Origin: Rhynchonema sp. JSB1_4
Lineage: Eukaryota > Nematoda > Chromadorea > Monhysterida > Xyalidae
Assembly (NCBI GenBank): GCA_030248065.1
Contig: JASAMV010008599.1
Span: 1 to 64,000, forward strand
DNA length: 64,000 nt
Direction: 5' to 3'
A model generated the notes under the pieces. The model was given only the letters and a program-made list of their open reading frames with translations, was not told the origin of the DNA and did no database searches. Of the stretch, positions 49,280 to 62,600 are shown in pieces; position 1 is the stretch's first letter; the number at the start of each line of letters is the position of its first letter. The position numbers were made by a program, and so were the translations under genes.

Positions 49280-52200
49280 CTAGCGCGGGATCGGCATTTT
49301 ATCGATCATCTCGTGCATCTCCTTGTACAAATCCTGGTAATCGTCATGCGGCCGGATCAACACCATAATAGACGGTCGGCGGTGACCTAAAAGGAGTGTA
49401 TAGCAGTGTTTTATTTAGCAATTTTTATAATAATAGAGTAGTCTAAAGACACACAGAATAAAAAGCGATAAAATGATTCTTGAAAAATCGTTATCAAAAT
49501 AATCACAACAGTACCTGAAGCCAAACCCAAATCGTGTTTACTTGGCGTGTAGCAGTAAGGCAGACCGGCTTCTTCACAAATACCAGCGATGTGCGCGTAA
49601 ATGTCGACTGGCGTAACGTCGCCTGAAATTACGGACAACTATTTTTTATAGTCCACCGCGGACCGCGCAATGAGTGAAAAATAATTCAAACACGCAAAAG
49701 TTGACGCAAGCTTTAGATGCAAACCTGCGAGGATAACAATGCCCTTCTCCTGCTTCCTGAGCGCGCGTTGCACATCGACAATGCCCTGACGCAACTGGTA
49801 CTTGATCTTGGAGGATTTTCTGATCAACTTGTAGATCTTTTTTGCCTGTTTTCGACTGGCCAAGGGCTGCAAATGTGAATGTTATGTTCGGGGAACATTT
49901 ACCGTGAAACACACAAGAAAGCAGTGCAGTGGCAGGCCAAGTGGTGCAGGGTACCCTGGGGGCTGAATCTGGAGGGTTAGCACTAGCAGGGTACCGCCTG
50001 CCCAGAGTGGTGCAGGCTGCAGGGTAACCCCCTAAAGCTGACAAAAGGGCGTTTTTGCATGCAATTTTGCTGCAAAAATGGGCAAAAAGGCTGTTTTTGT
50101 AATTTTGGCGTGAAATTGGCCGAAAAAAGACCTTTTGACACGTGTTTTCGCGCGTGGCGCGCGATGTTTGGTAAGCCGGAGGTCGAAAAACCCCCACACT
50201 TACAAATATAATGGTGCATGGCTAGGGCACCATTTGGGCGGGCTCATCTATCTGTCGTCAACAACTTCTGAAGGTGAGGACTATCTATCGTCAAGAGCAA
50301 TGGGCACCAAAAGGATATTTTTGACTCAAAATATGTATTTTTTATCCCAAATAGGCAAAAAATCGTGCGCTACGCGCGAATTTAGTACATAGCATTATTA
50401 TTTAGTTCGTGCAGTGCACATAGATTCTCTGTGCTGTGCTTTTTGTGTACCCCACCGTCCAGTGTTGGAGGTGGGGGGTGGGGGTACCCCAGTACAGTAG
50501 GTTTCCCCCTCGCCTGGTACAGTAGCTATCCCCCCGATGTTTGGCATGGTACAGTAGGTATCCCCACCCCCGATTTTTACCCCGGTACAGTAGGTATCCT
50601 CCGATTTTGCCCCAAAAGTGCCAATTTTTGACCAAAATTAGTGCAAAATCAGTGGTTTTAACTCAAGTTACCCAAAATTCGAAATACAACGTTTCACACG
50701 ATTCCACACACAAAAAAAACATTAAAATTTTTCACCCAAAAACCTAACCCCGCCAACCCCCTCTAGGGAGTGTAGTTCCAGGGGGAGGAGGACCCCCCTA
50801 AGATACACTAATTTCTCCGACCAAGGTACACTAGTACACTAATGTCCTCTCCGGGTACACTAACTTCCCAAATTTTTGCCTAAGATAGGCATTTTTAGCC
50901 CTAAAATGGGCAATTTTTAGGCAAAAATGTGTGATTTTAGGTCAATGTTGTCAAAAGTTGCCAAAATACCCTTTCTTGAAGACTTTTTTCCCAAAAGGGG
51001 CAAAAATGGGTCAAATTTTCAACCTCAAAAGGTGACTTTTTCCTGAATTTGGGTCTTCCCCCCAGGGAGGTGCACTAATTTCCCCGCCGGACCAGGAACT
51101 ACAGTGCCTCTAGGCAGTGCAGTGGCAGGCAAATGGTTGCAAGGTACCGTTGGGGGGATGGATCCAGATGGTTGCAACGTACCCCCCTACCCAGCCTCCG
51201 GAAGGTTGCAAGGTACCCCTGAGGTCCGAAAAAAGGGTGTTTTTGCATGCATTATACTGCAAATTTGGCCCAAAAATTGGTACTTTTTTGCATTTTGGCC
51301 GAAAATTTGCCTAAAATACCTATTATATGGAGGTTTGCGCACGGAGCGCGCGATTTTTGGGGTTTTGAGGTCGAAAAACACCCATTTTGGCTATAAAACC
51401 ACAAATTGATGGTTGCAAGGTGCCCTCCGGGGCGGTTGCAAGGCCCAAGGGGTGGTTGCAAGGTACCTACTCCTTAGGGGGGAATCCCCCCATCCCCCCG
51501 CCACTACACTGCCTCTAGGTACCAACCTCCCAGGCCATCGCCTGTGGTACGGGTGGGGTAGAAAATCCCGAAAAAAAAATCCCGAAAAAAAATCCCGAAA
51601 GAAAAATCCCGAAAAATAAAAATCCCGAAAAAAAATCCCGAAAAGCAAAAATCCCGAAAAATGAAATTGAGGAAAAATACAAAGTTTAAGGTGCAGAAAG
51701 GGGTATTCATGTAGTTGGAGTCCATAATTTGGGCAATGGATCAGTTGGGGCTCAAGATATTGAAATTCTCGTTCGGTCATGTCTTCCTGGCTGGCAGCCT
51801 AAGCCTAAGCCTAACCCTGAACGAAGGCCTGGACGTTGTATTTTTGTGGATAGTTCCTTTACGTGGACAGGTCTTCCTATCTGGCAGCCTAAGCCTAAGC
51901 CTAAAAGAAACCCTGAGCATGTGTGTTTTTATTGATGTTTCCTTCGTATGAACAGGTCTTCCTGGCTGGCAGCCTAAGCCTAAGCCTAATCCTGAATGCA
52001 AGCCTGAGCACCAACTACATGAATGCCAACTTCTGACAAAAAAATTTGGTCCATTTCTACACCTTTTTATTTTTCGGGATTTTTTCGGGATTTTTGCTTT
52101 TCGGGATTTTTTTTTCGGGGTTTTTCCTTTCGGGATTTTTTTCGGGATTTTTTTTTCGGGATTTTCGACGGCCACCTCTGGTACAGTGGGTATCCCCTCT

Positions 52201-52590
52201 CTGAGCCCGGTACAGTAGGTATCCCCCTCCAGAGTGGGTACTTTCAACACTGCCATCATCAATCTTCCGGGTCCCTTCCCTCCCACCTCCCACCCACCCA
52301 ATCCATCTGCCTTCGGGTCGGGTGGCTTCACAAAACTTTATAGATGGGACATGGGAGTACCTGAGCAATCGCATTGACGTTTGTGCAAAGTCCATCATAT
52401 TCATCTTTTTCAGTTGTCGGCTCTGGCAGCGGTTGCTTCTTCGCGCCACCCTCCTATGAATAAAATAAAGAAATATTTCCACAACAATTTCAAATTATTT
52501 AGATGTCTTTCATCAAACCTGTGGCATTTCTTCATCGCTTTTTTCTTCATCGGGCTCCAACTTCAGTTTCTTCTCTTTGTGCTTGCCCAT
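49280..52590 (-). CDS. NHP2: H/ACA snoRNP core protein NHP2 (L7Ae family)
   Basis: A core subunit of H/ACA snoRNPs that guide rRNA pseudouridylation, located in the nucleolus. Five exons: 52590-52517 (MGKHKEKKLKLEPDEEK), 52455-52362, 49868-about 49725 (QPLASRKQAKKIYKLIRK, QEKGIVILAG), 49623-49513 (DVTPVDIYAHIAGICEEAGL, YCYTPSKHDLGLASG) and 49386-49280 (RRPSIMVLIRPHDDYQDLY), stop TAG. The product is about 173 residues, close to other animal NHP2 proteins. The 2.5-kb second intron is packed with MITEs. The next gene upstream on this strand is Nopp140. Confidence 0.95.
49922..50767. repeat. Mosaic of truncated MITEs in NHP2 intron 2
   Basis: A CAGTGCAGTGGCAGG start (49922), TATCTATCGTCAA fragments (50240-50300) and a CAGTGTTGGAGG start (50459) follow one another without their partner ends. 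GC palindromes lie at 50149-50163 and 50362-50378. It looks like overlapping, partly deleted insertions. Confidence 0.6.
50768..51106. mobile_element. hAT-like MITE, CAGTGTAGTTCC family, inverted
   Basis: The left end is GAGTGTAGTTCCAGG (first base changed), the right CCAGGAACTACAGTG. Exact duplication CCTCTAGG at 50760-50767 and 51107-51114. The right copy is shared with the next element. Confidence 0.88.
51115..51511. mobile_element. hAT-like MITE, CAGTGCAGTGGC family, inserted at the same target
   Basis: CAGTGCAGTGGCAGG and CGCCACTACACTG ends. Exact duplication CCTCTAGG at 51107-51114 and 51512-51519, so three copies of the 8-mer bracket two different elements. GGTTGCAAGGTACC subterminal repeats. 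Confidence 0.9.
51560..52170. repeat. Foldback structure with AAAATCCCG arms
   Basis: About 100 bp of (AAAATCCCGAAAAA)n at 51565-51662 is mirrored by TTTTCGGGATTTTTT repeats at 52070-52168. Inner arms ATTCATGTAGTTGG / CCAACTACATGAAT lie at 51706 and 52010. The loop holds the minisatellite below. Confidence 0.82.
51785..52010. repeat. 88-bp minisatellite with CCTAAG hexamers
   Basis: Three units begin GTCTTCC(T/A)-CTGGCAGCC, each followed by AAGCCTAAGCCTAA. On the other strand this reads TTAGGCTTAGGCTT, the nematode telomere hexamer, at about 51799, 51887 and 51972. Confidence 0.8.
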
Positions 52591-52995
52591 TTTATTATTT
52601 TATTTCCAGAAACGTTGAGCGATAGCAGCAAGCATGTCACCCACTCACTGAAAAAAATGTAAAATTTAGATTTTCACCTCGTGGTCTCTCCCACGCAGCG
52701 TTGCTAAGCTTGCCTTGCATAATCAGGCATCCCGTGCATTTTTGCATGTTATAGAAAATACACTACAGGGTTCTCTCGCACGTTATAACTGCACGTTGCC
52801 AGTGCGCTGGCAGTTTGCAGTCAAAATAAAGGAGTTAACTGTGTTTTTCGGGGAGCCTTTTTCAGTTTTTTGGAATCAAGCCTGTTCTGGTCGTTTGAAG
52901 ACGCATTCAAGCTTCTTTGAACTAAAACAAATCCATTTAAATTTTTAGGAAGTCTCCCTAGTTTTATATGCAACGTTAACCCCGACACCGAGATC

Positions 52996-53078
52996 AGCAC
53001 GGTGGCCGAGTGGTTAAGGCGTTGGACTTAAGTTCCAATGGGCGTAAGTCCGCGTGGGTTCGAACCCCACCCGTGCTA
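52996..53078 (+). tRNA. tRNA-Leu (anticodon TAA)
   Basis: The acceptor stem AGCACGG pairs with CCGTGCT, discriminator A. Box A-type TGGCCGAGTGG, anticodon stem TTGGA/TCCAA with loop CTTAAGT, and a long class II variable arm as expected for Leu. T-arm GTGGG-TTCGAAC-CCCAC. There is no intron. A T-run (CTCTTTTT near 53099) can serve as the Pol III terminator. It lies between NHP2 and Nopp140. Confidence 0.95.
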
Positions 53079-53660
53079 ACAGTTTTCCTCAGTTTTACTC
53101 TTTTTCATGGTTTATTCGACGGCAACCGCAATTCTGCGACCAAAACGTCCAGAAATATTTTGCACCCGTAGTACATGAATATGTACATCATCACGTCACC
53201 CGGTGCCAGTGTTCCTGCGGATGGCTGACGAACATTTCAACAACAGTAACAACTTCCGGAACCGGAAGCTGCATGTTCATGAAACCGTGTTATTTGCAAA
53301 AGCATTACCGCTTTCAATACCTAATTTTATTCTTGTCTTCAAATCAACAACAACAAATAACAAACGGGCCAGAACATCGCCCATCAACGATAGTAGCACT
53401 ATTATTATTCGTTTCTTCATCACCAAAACATCATGCCGTTCATTTCGAATTCTTAAAACAAACCGCTGAGAGTAAAGGCAATATGATAACCTGTGTTTCA
53501 CAATAAATCATGTGTGGATCCAAAAACTGACAACTGACAAGCTAAAGGACAAAATAGAAAAAGGTGAGCGAAGCTGCAGCTAAACGCGTGCTAAATAAGT
53601 TGATAAAAACACGAAAATCGGGAGAAGCGGAGAACAACAAAGGGTACAGGTAGAAATTTT

Positions 53661-56600
53661 TCAATCGTCATCTTGAAATTTAATCGAATGCACGCCCGTG
53701 TCAATATTGCCGCCTGTGTAACTGCCACGTTTCTTTTTCGTTTTCTCATGCCGAAAGTTCTTGCCTTGAACGGTGGCAAAGTCGCGCGCCGCTTTCTGAC
53801 CCCAGCTATCGCCTTGCTGAACACCGGATGAGCACAGTTTAGTGATGAAGCATAAAATCGTTGGGAAAAGCAGCACTTACTTTAGAATGAAATGAATTGT
53901 CTCTGAATTTCGGATCAAGTTGCACCTTAGACGGATCAACGCGACGAAACGGTGCATTTTGCTGAATAAAAATAAGACGGCATGGCCTGCCCATAAGTTT
54001 TCAAGGTCGAATGAATAAAACAGTGAAACTTACACATATGCAACCCAGATCCTATCAAAGAACAAAAAACTACGAACCTTCTTGCCACTCGGCTGCTTCT
54101 CCGCGCTCTTTGTCGTTTTCTGAAAGTAAACAAAGCATCAGAGCCCGAAATGTTAGGTCACATCAGCAATTTCAACCAACGGTCTCTGGTTCCGCATTCG
54201 AGTCACTTCCACCGGCATGTCCATTCGTCAAAGGGGTTGCTGGCTCGGCTTGTGGCTTTGTCTTCCCAGACGAATTCTTCGTTCTTGCTTTTCCATCATC
54301 TAAATAAAGCCAAGTTTACGTAAATTGATTAAAGAATTCATTTGAAACCCTGAATATCTGAATTTGACCAGCATGACGGAAGACAGACCACTTACCCGAA
54401 TCGCTGCTGCTCGACGATGAGTCCTCCGAGCTTTTCCCCTTCTTCTTCTCCGTTTTCTTCTTGTTCTGTGCTTTCGCTGCAGCACGAGTGGCCGGCTTCT
54501 TTGCATCTTCAAAAAATTCTCGAATTTCGATCTTGAACATATAATGGTTGTTGCACAATAAAAAATACTTTACCGTTGTTATCCGAGCTGTCACTACTGC
54601 TTGAGCCGCTCGACTTTGCCTTGTTCTTCGCAGCAGTGGCAGGTTTTGGTGCAGCTTTGACCACTTTGGCGGGCGTCGGTTTCTTAGCTTCAGCCTCATC
54701 GCTGCTACTGCTTGAGCTTGACGAACTCTCTTTCGGACGTTTACTGGCTGCCGGTGGCTTGGCTGTGGACGTCGTTTGTGGTTTCTTTGACGAAATATTA
54801 GCGGCTGAAATAATTTATTTGAAAATATGTGTTCAACTTATGAACGCTGCTTTTTCATTCACCTGGTTTTCCTGCCTTATCGTCATCCGAGGAATCACTT
54901 GAACTGCTCGAGTCTTTCTTCGCTTGTGCCTTTGGCGCTGGTGTCGACTTCGGAGTCGCTTTTGCCGGCGTCGGTTTCTTCTTGTCTAAACAACGTGTCA
55001 GTTGCTCACAAGACACCAGGACAAAGAAAACTCTGGCACATATGTATAGCTTGCAATAACATTAACCAGCATCGGTATCCGACGAACTATCGGAGCTACT
55101 AGACGAATCCTTCTTCTTCGCAGCAGGAGCAGCCTTCTTGACAGCCGGTGGAGTCGGTTTTGCAGCAGCTGGCTTTTTCTTCGCATCGTCATCTGCAAAA
55201 CATGGCAATGTCTGTACACTATGTAGTGTCCTGCTGCATTAAAACCGTTTGTTAACCTGAGGAATCTGAGCTAGAAGTCGAATCTGCCTTCTTCTGTTCA
55301 GCAGCCTTCGATTTCGCAACCGCTGTTGGTTTTGTTGCTGCGGGCGTCGGTTTTGATTTGTCGTCATCTGAATATTTGCAACGGAATGAATGCCGCGGCA
55401 AGTTTACTCAGTGTCAAGCACAACAACGCTTCTCACACCCAGCTGACCTGATGAGTCACTGGAGTCTGAAGAGCTGTCTGCTTTCGCTTTCGACTGTGCA
55501 ACCTTAGCAGGACCCTTGGCGGCCGGAGCAGTTTTTGCGTTAGCCGTAGCTTTTGAACTCGCCTTGGTGTCTTCTTCTGAAACGAAGAAGAGCCGTTTTC
55601 GCCGGTTGGAAAGAAACTCAGTTTTGGCGGCCGTGCTTGAATTTGTTTTATCGTCATCTATAGAAAGGGAACGGAAAAAAGTATTTTCGTGACAAACACC
55701 AAAAGTCTTAACAACCTGAAGAGTCGCTGGAATCAGACGAGCTGTCCTTCTTCTTGCTCGCAGCCAGCTTCTTCGGAGATGCAGCAATGGGCTTGGTTTT
55801 TGTCTTCGGGTCTTCGCTGTCGCTGGCACTTGAATCCGAAGACGAATCCTTTGCCTTGGTTGCTGGTTTGCCAGGTGCTTTGACTGGGGTCGTTGTTGCC
55901 TTCGCTGGTGAAGCGGTCTTTCCGGCTGCCGCTCGTTTATCTGCTGAAACGCGTCATTAATCATCATAAGATTAACAGGCAGGCAGGCTGTGACACAGAT
56001 GGCTCATACAGGCCCAAACTGACCAGACGAATCGGAATCTGATGAGTCACTTGATGACGATTCTTGCTTCTTTGTCGCAGCCACCTTCTGTTCCTTCTTG
56101 ACCGGACTCGATGCCGCAGCAACAGGCTTCTTCTTCGCAGCGTCGTCGTCACTCGAACTATCACTTGATGAACTGTCAGCCTTCTTCGTCGTCGGGGTGA
56201 GCACGGCACTCTTCTTCGCTGGCGAACCTGCAAAACACGTTTTCGGGGGTGTTCCGGTTTTGTGGAGTTTTCGACGGCCACCGCAAAACAGCCGCTGATG
56301 ATATGATCAGTGATTGAATACCATAAGAACTAGGAATATCAAAATTAAACACCATACAGGAGACCACTGTCTGCGGCAAGCTGCACAAGCAATTGACTAT
56401 CGAAACACTCGAACTTGTGCGGCAGCAAATGGCAAAGGCCCACCTGGTTTGACGGTAGTGGGCGGTGTTTTGACTTTCTTCTTCTTGTCATCCGAGTCCG
56501 ACGAGCTACTACCACTGCTGCTGCTGCTGGATGATGCCTTTTTCTTTGCTGCTTTGGCCGCCGTCAGTTTGGGGCTGGGTTTTGGTGGCGGTGGCTTGGG

Positions 56601-59600
56601 TTTGGCTGCTGACTCGTCATCTGAATCGGAATCGCTGCTGCTGCTGCTCGACTTCGATTTGACTGCTTTCTTCTTCTGGACACTCGACAGCTCCTGAACG
56701 AACGTGCAAAATTGTAGGGCCTGGATTTGTTTTAAAAAAAATTTTGTAAAAATAAATTAGAGCTAACCCACCTGTTTCACATTCGATTTTTTAGTCGGCT
56801 GTTTTTTCTCATCATTATCTGAGGAGTCGCTGTCAGAGCTAGACGACGCCCTTGGTTTTGCCGCTGGTGAAACCTTCGGAGCTGGTGGTTGTTTGGCAGT
56901 CGGTGGCTTGGCTGCAAAAAGCTTAAGCGTTAATCTTGGATTAATTCCATTTTAGTATACTAGCGTGGAAAACAATTTTTAACCAACAGAAGCGAAAAAA
57001 ACCGTTTTTTGTCGAGGCTCTTACAGGTATTTTTCTATTTTGGGCTCGATAGTCGAATCAAACCTGTTTATATGACCCACATCTGTGTCACTGTGCACAC
57101 ATTTTATGCCCCAAACGTCTTACTTTTTCGATCGGACCAGTGTAGTTCTAAGGTAGAACTGGGGGTGCCGCCCTAAGGTACACTAATTCCCCCGACCAAG
57201 GTACACTAGTACACTAATTTCACCAATTTGTGCCTAAAATAGGCATTTTGAGGCCTAAAATGTCTGATTCTTAGCACAATGTTGACAACAGTGGCCAAAA
57301 TATCCTTTCTATAAAAAATTTTCTAAAAAAGGGCAAAAATATGTCAAATTTTCTTCCTCAAAAAGTGACTTTTCCTGAATTTGGGTCTTCCCCCTTCCCA
57401 TCCAGGGAGGTACACTAGTTTCCTCTTCGAAAAGTAGGGAGTAGGGTTAGAGGTCGGGGGATACCCGACACCCGACACCTGGAAGTACCCGACACCCGAC
57501 ATCTGAGAAAAAAAGCCGACACCCGACAGTTCCAAAAAAAACCGACACCCGACACCTAGTTTTTGGACCAAAACAGGAAAAAATTTGCTCATTTGCGTGC
57601 AATTTTTGGCTCAAGTTACTGAATTCAAGAATTTTCACACGAAATAAACACCAAAATGTCACATTCTGCGTTTTCGGAAACATTTGGCTCGAAGAAAATT
57701 TTCTCTCAAAATTCTTCTCTCAACAAAACTGATGTTTTGAACCGTAAGTGTCGGGTGTCGGTTGTCGGGTCCCAAAAAAACCGACACCCGACATCTGGAG
57801 GCACCCGACACCCGACATCTCTCTAACCCTAGTAGGGAGGTACACTAATTTCCCCGCCGGACCAAGAACTACAGTACACTGGATCGGACTGACATAAGCA
57901 CTGGAAAGCATTTGAAAAGAAGTTGAAGCATCTGTTCAAAAATAGCTTATGAGTGAAACAATAATTCCAATTAGTACCATTCGCTTTTTTCACATCTTCA
58001 CTGTCACTGCTGCTGTCTGACGATGAGCTGTCCGTCCTCTGTTTTGGGGCTGGCGCCGTTGTCAGTTTGGTGAGACTTGCTGCCGCAGTTGGAGCGATTT
58101 TCTTGGATCTTGATGCAGCAGCCCTTGAATCGCTCGAATTACTGCTGCTGCTTTCTGAAATTGGACAAAGGAGAGGAACCTAATACAAGTCACTTTTCGG
58201 ATAAAACCAGTTTTTCGTTTTTTTGGGACCCGAATTTTTTTCTATATTTTTTCCGTGGGTGCTTTACTGGTTTTTTTATCGGAAAAACATCGGTTCTTCA
58301 TATTGATTTTGCCAAAATTAAACCGCAAAACTTATGAGTTTTTGATTTTGGGAAAAAATGACCTAACGACGAAAATTGATTGACAAGTATTCTCACGAAA
58401 CAGCATACTTCGAGAAACAACTCGCCTAAATGAACATATTTCGATCTAAAATCGTAATAATAATTTGTTGACTTTCCCTCAATTTGGAAAAGGAAAAATA
58501 AAGAACGGTTTTTATGCCAGTCCAGTTCCAGTATAGCTGCGTCCTTCTAACAAAAATTTACCTGTTCTTTTTCGTTTCAGACCACCGCGTTTGATCACAT
58601 CATCAATTGGCACAATATCAGGCAAATGCGGTTCAGCCTACAATGTGTGCACGTTCACCGGGTAAATAGAATAAAATAGAATGATTGGAGGCAGTGGTGT
58701 AGCTAGCTACCCAGGCGAGGCGGCAACCTACTGCACCGCCAAAAATGGGGGCGGCAACCTACCTGCTGTACCGGCCGAGCTAGGGGAGGGAACAAAATTT
58801 TTTAGGTCTAAATATTGATGAAAATGTACTCTAAAACGCTAATTTCGCGCGCAGCACGCGATTTTTCGCCTATTTGGAGTGAAAAATACCGAATTTACAC
58901 AGATTTGAGGCAGAAATCGCCTGTACCGCGACAACCTACCTACCCATTGTGCCTAGGGGCTCCCCCACTCCACCCCCAGCTACACGTGATTAGAGGGACT
59001 GTAAATAGAGAGAGAGGGTGGTGGGGGTGGGTGGCACGCCTTTCCGATGGAAAAAGTGGAATACTACTGAGTGCTGAGATTGCTGAGAATTCTGTCCAGA
59101 TGGATAGTCATATACTTTTATGAACCACAAGTGTTTTTATCTGTCGTACGAGGTCAGCCGAAACTCACGCTCTTGCTCCCCAGTGCTGTGGCCACTTCTG
59201 AGGGGGAGGTACCAGAGGCGGGAGCCGGGCCGGGTTTTCGGAATGTCGGGCCGGGCCGGGATGGTCGGCCCGAAAAGGCCCGACATCATCGAATTTCAAT
59301 AAAAAAACTTTTTACGGTAAATTAGCCAAAATTTCTTCCGATTCAGTAGCTTAGGACCGAATTCTATGATTTTCAGGTATTTTTAAACAAAAAACTGTAA
59401 TTTTTGCACCGAAATTCACAGACCCAAATCTGAAAGATTGTTCCCAGAAATGCCCCAAAAAATGGGTTTGAAAGGATGTGTTTTTCGCTTATAATCGCGT
59501 TTATTCGTGTCTATTCATCAAAGAGGCGTATTGTATTATATGCTCTGAATTAACAAGAAACATGCATACATGTACCTGTATCTGTGCACAGTGTAGTTCA

Positions 59601-62600
59601 TGGTCCGGCGCGGCGGTTAGTGTACCTCCCTGGGGGGAGGGGGGAAGACCCAAATTGAGGAAAAAGTCACTTTTTGAGGTAGAAAATTTGACCGATTTTT
59701 GCCCCTTTTTGGAAAAAAGTTCTCAATAAAAAGGGTATTTTGGCGACTTTTGACATCACTGACCTGAAAATCACCCATTTTAGGCCTAAAAACGCCCATT
59801 TTAGGCCGGAAAAATGCCTATTTTAGGCAAAAGTTGAGGCGGTTAGTGTACCTGGCGCGGCGGTTAGTGTACTTGTGTACCTTGGTCGCGGCGGTTAGTG
59901 TACCTTAGGGGGGGACCCCCTCTCCCCCAGGAACCACATAGCCTGTGCACAACAATCAAGCCTTAATACACTACTGTGCAGGGATTTTTAGAGGTCGCAA
60001 TCGGGCTCGGGCCGGGCCGGCAAAACCCGGCCCGATTGCGACCCCTGGATTTTACTTAGGGGCAGTGTTGGAGGTGGGGGGGGGTTGGGGGGGGCTCGCC
60101 CCCCCCAATACAGTAGGTAAGGTATCCCCCCTCGCCTGGTACAGTAGGTATCCCCCCGATGTTTGGCATGGTACAGTAGGTATCCCCCCCCCGATTTTCA
60201 CCCCGGTACAGTAGGTATCCCCCCCGATTTTGCCCCAAAAGTGCCAATTTTTGACCAAAATGGCCGAAATTAGTGCAAAATCAGTGTTTTTTACCTCAAA
60301 TTACCCGAAATTCGCGCGCTACGCGCGCAAATACTACGTTTTCACACGATTCCACACATAATAAACACATAAAAAATTTTCACCCCAAAACCTAACCCCC
60401 CCCCCCAACCCCCCCCCCCCAAACCCCCCCTAGGTACATAACCCCCCCCCACGCCATCGGCTCTGGTACAGTAGGTATCCCCCCTCTCCGAGCGCGGTAC
60501 AGTAGGTATCCCCCCCGATGTTTGGCATGGTACAGTAGGTATCCCCCCCGATTTTCACCCCGGTACAGTAGGTATCCCCCCCGATTTTGCCCCAAAAGTG
60601 CCAATTTTTGACCAAAATGGGCGAAATTAGTGCAAAATCAGTGTTTTTTACCTCAAATTACCCGAAATTCGCGCGCTACGCGCGCAAATACTACGTTTTC
60701 ACACGATTCCACACATAATAAACACATAAAAAATTTTCACCCCAAAACCTAACCCCCCCCCAACCCCCCCTAGGTACATAACCCCCCCCAGGCCTAGGGT
60801 TAGAGAGATGTCGGGTGTCGGCTGTCGGGTGTCGGGTGTCGGGTGCCAAAAAAGTGTAGGTGTCGGGTGTCGGGTGTCGGCTACCCCCAGATGTCGGGTG
60901 TCGGGTTTTTTTGGACCCGACACCCGACAGCCGACACCCGACACTTACGGTTCAAAACATCAGTTTTGCTGAGAGAAGAATTTTGAGAGAAAATTTTCTT
61001 CGGACCAAATGTTTCCGAAGACGCAGAATGTGACATTTTGGTGTCTATTTCGTGTGAAAAAACTTGAATTCAGTAACCTGAGCCAAAAAATTGCACTAAT
61101 GATGCAAATGAGCAAAAATTTGCCTGTTTTTGGTCCAAAAACTGGTGTCGGGTGTCGGGTTTTTTTCAAAAACTAGATGTCGGGTGTCGGGTTTTTTTGC
61201 AACTGTCGGGTGTCGGGTGTCGGCTTTTTTTCTCAGATGTCGGGTGTCGGGTGTCGGGTACTTTCAGATGTCGGGTGTCGGCTGTCGGGTGTCGGGTACC
61301 CCCCCGACCTCTAACCCTACCCAGGCCATCGGCTCTGGTACAGTAGGTATCCCCCCCTCTCCGAGCGCGGTACAGTAGGTATCCCCCCCTCCAGAGTACC
61401 TCCAACACTGCTTAGGGGTGCTCTATCCCGGGGGCTCTATTAATTCACTATTGTGGGGGCTGATTTAGGTTTTTACGGTAGGCATTTTAAGGCACAAAAT
61501 TAATGATTTTTAGGTCAATGTTGTTAAAAATGTTCAAAATACCCTTTTTATTGAGATTTTTTCCAAAAAAAGGAAAAATGGCTGGCACACTGCACACTGG
61601 TACAGTACAGTACATGGCCGATATTTTGTTTCAGCTTAATGTTCACGTCAATGCTTGAATGACAGTTCACACCAGTGTTGGAGGTACTCTGGAGGGGGGA
61701 TACCTACTGTACCGCGCTCGGAGAGGGGGGATACCTACTGTACCAGAGCCGATGGCCTGGGGGGGTTATGTACCTACCTAGGGGGGGTTGGGGGGGGTTG
61801 GGGGGGCTAGGTTTTTGGGTGAAAATTTTTAATGTGTTTATTATGTGTGGAATGGTGTGACTGTGAAAACGTGGTATTTGCGCGCGGCGAATTTTGGGTA
61901 ATTTGAGGTAAAAACCACTGATTTTACAGTAATTTTGGCCATTTTGGTCAAAAATTGGCACTTTTGGGGCAAAATCGGGGGGATACCTACCTACTGTACC
62001 GGGGTGAAAATCGGGGGGGGGGATACCGTAAAAACCTAAATAGAAGGGGGGCTCTATTAACTCACTGACCCCATTTTGGGGGGCTCTATTACGGGGGGGC
62101 TCTATTCCGGGGGGGCTTCTATTAATTCACTGACCCAAACCGGAAAAAATTGTTCCCAGAAATACCCCTAAAAACCCCAAAAAAGGGGTTTGAAAGGATG
62201 TTTTTTCGCTTGTAATTGCATTTATTCGTGTCTATTCGTCAATAAGAGGCGTATTATGTGCTCTGAACGAACAACAAACGTGCATAAATGTACCTGTGCA
62301 CCACTATCAAGCCTTAATGCACTGCAGTATAGGGGATGTTACTTAGGGGGGCTCTTTTCCGGGGGGGGGGGGCTCTATTAATTCACTGACCCCTTTTTGG
62401 GGGGCTGTATTGCGGGGGGGGGGCTCTATTCCGGGGGGGCTGTATTTAGGTTTTTACGGTACCTCCTAGTACTGTACCAAGCCAAACATCGGGGCAGGGT
62501 AGTACTTGGGGGGGTGGGGGGGGGTCCCCCCCAAATTCATCTATCTATCGTCAACACTTTTTGATTTCATCTATCTATCGTCAACACTTATGGGCAAATC

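Noticed and set aside
51777..52331. 184-residue minus-strand frame
   Set aside because: It spans minisatellite units and CCCGAAAAA repeats; repeat translation, not a gene.
57442..57460. TAGGGTTAG as telomere repeat
   Set aside because: It is only the terminal inverted repeat of a MITE with its own target duplication; no tandem array exists.
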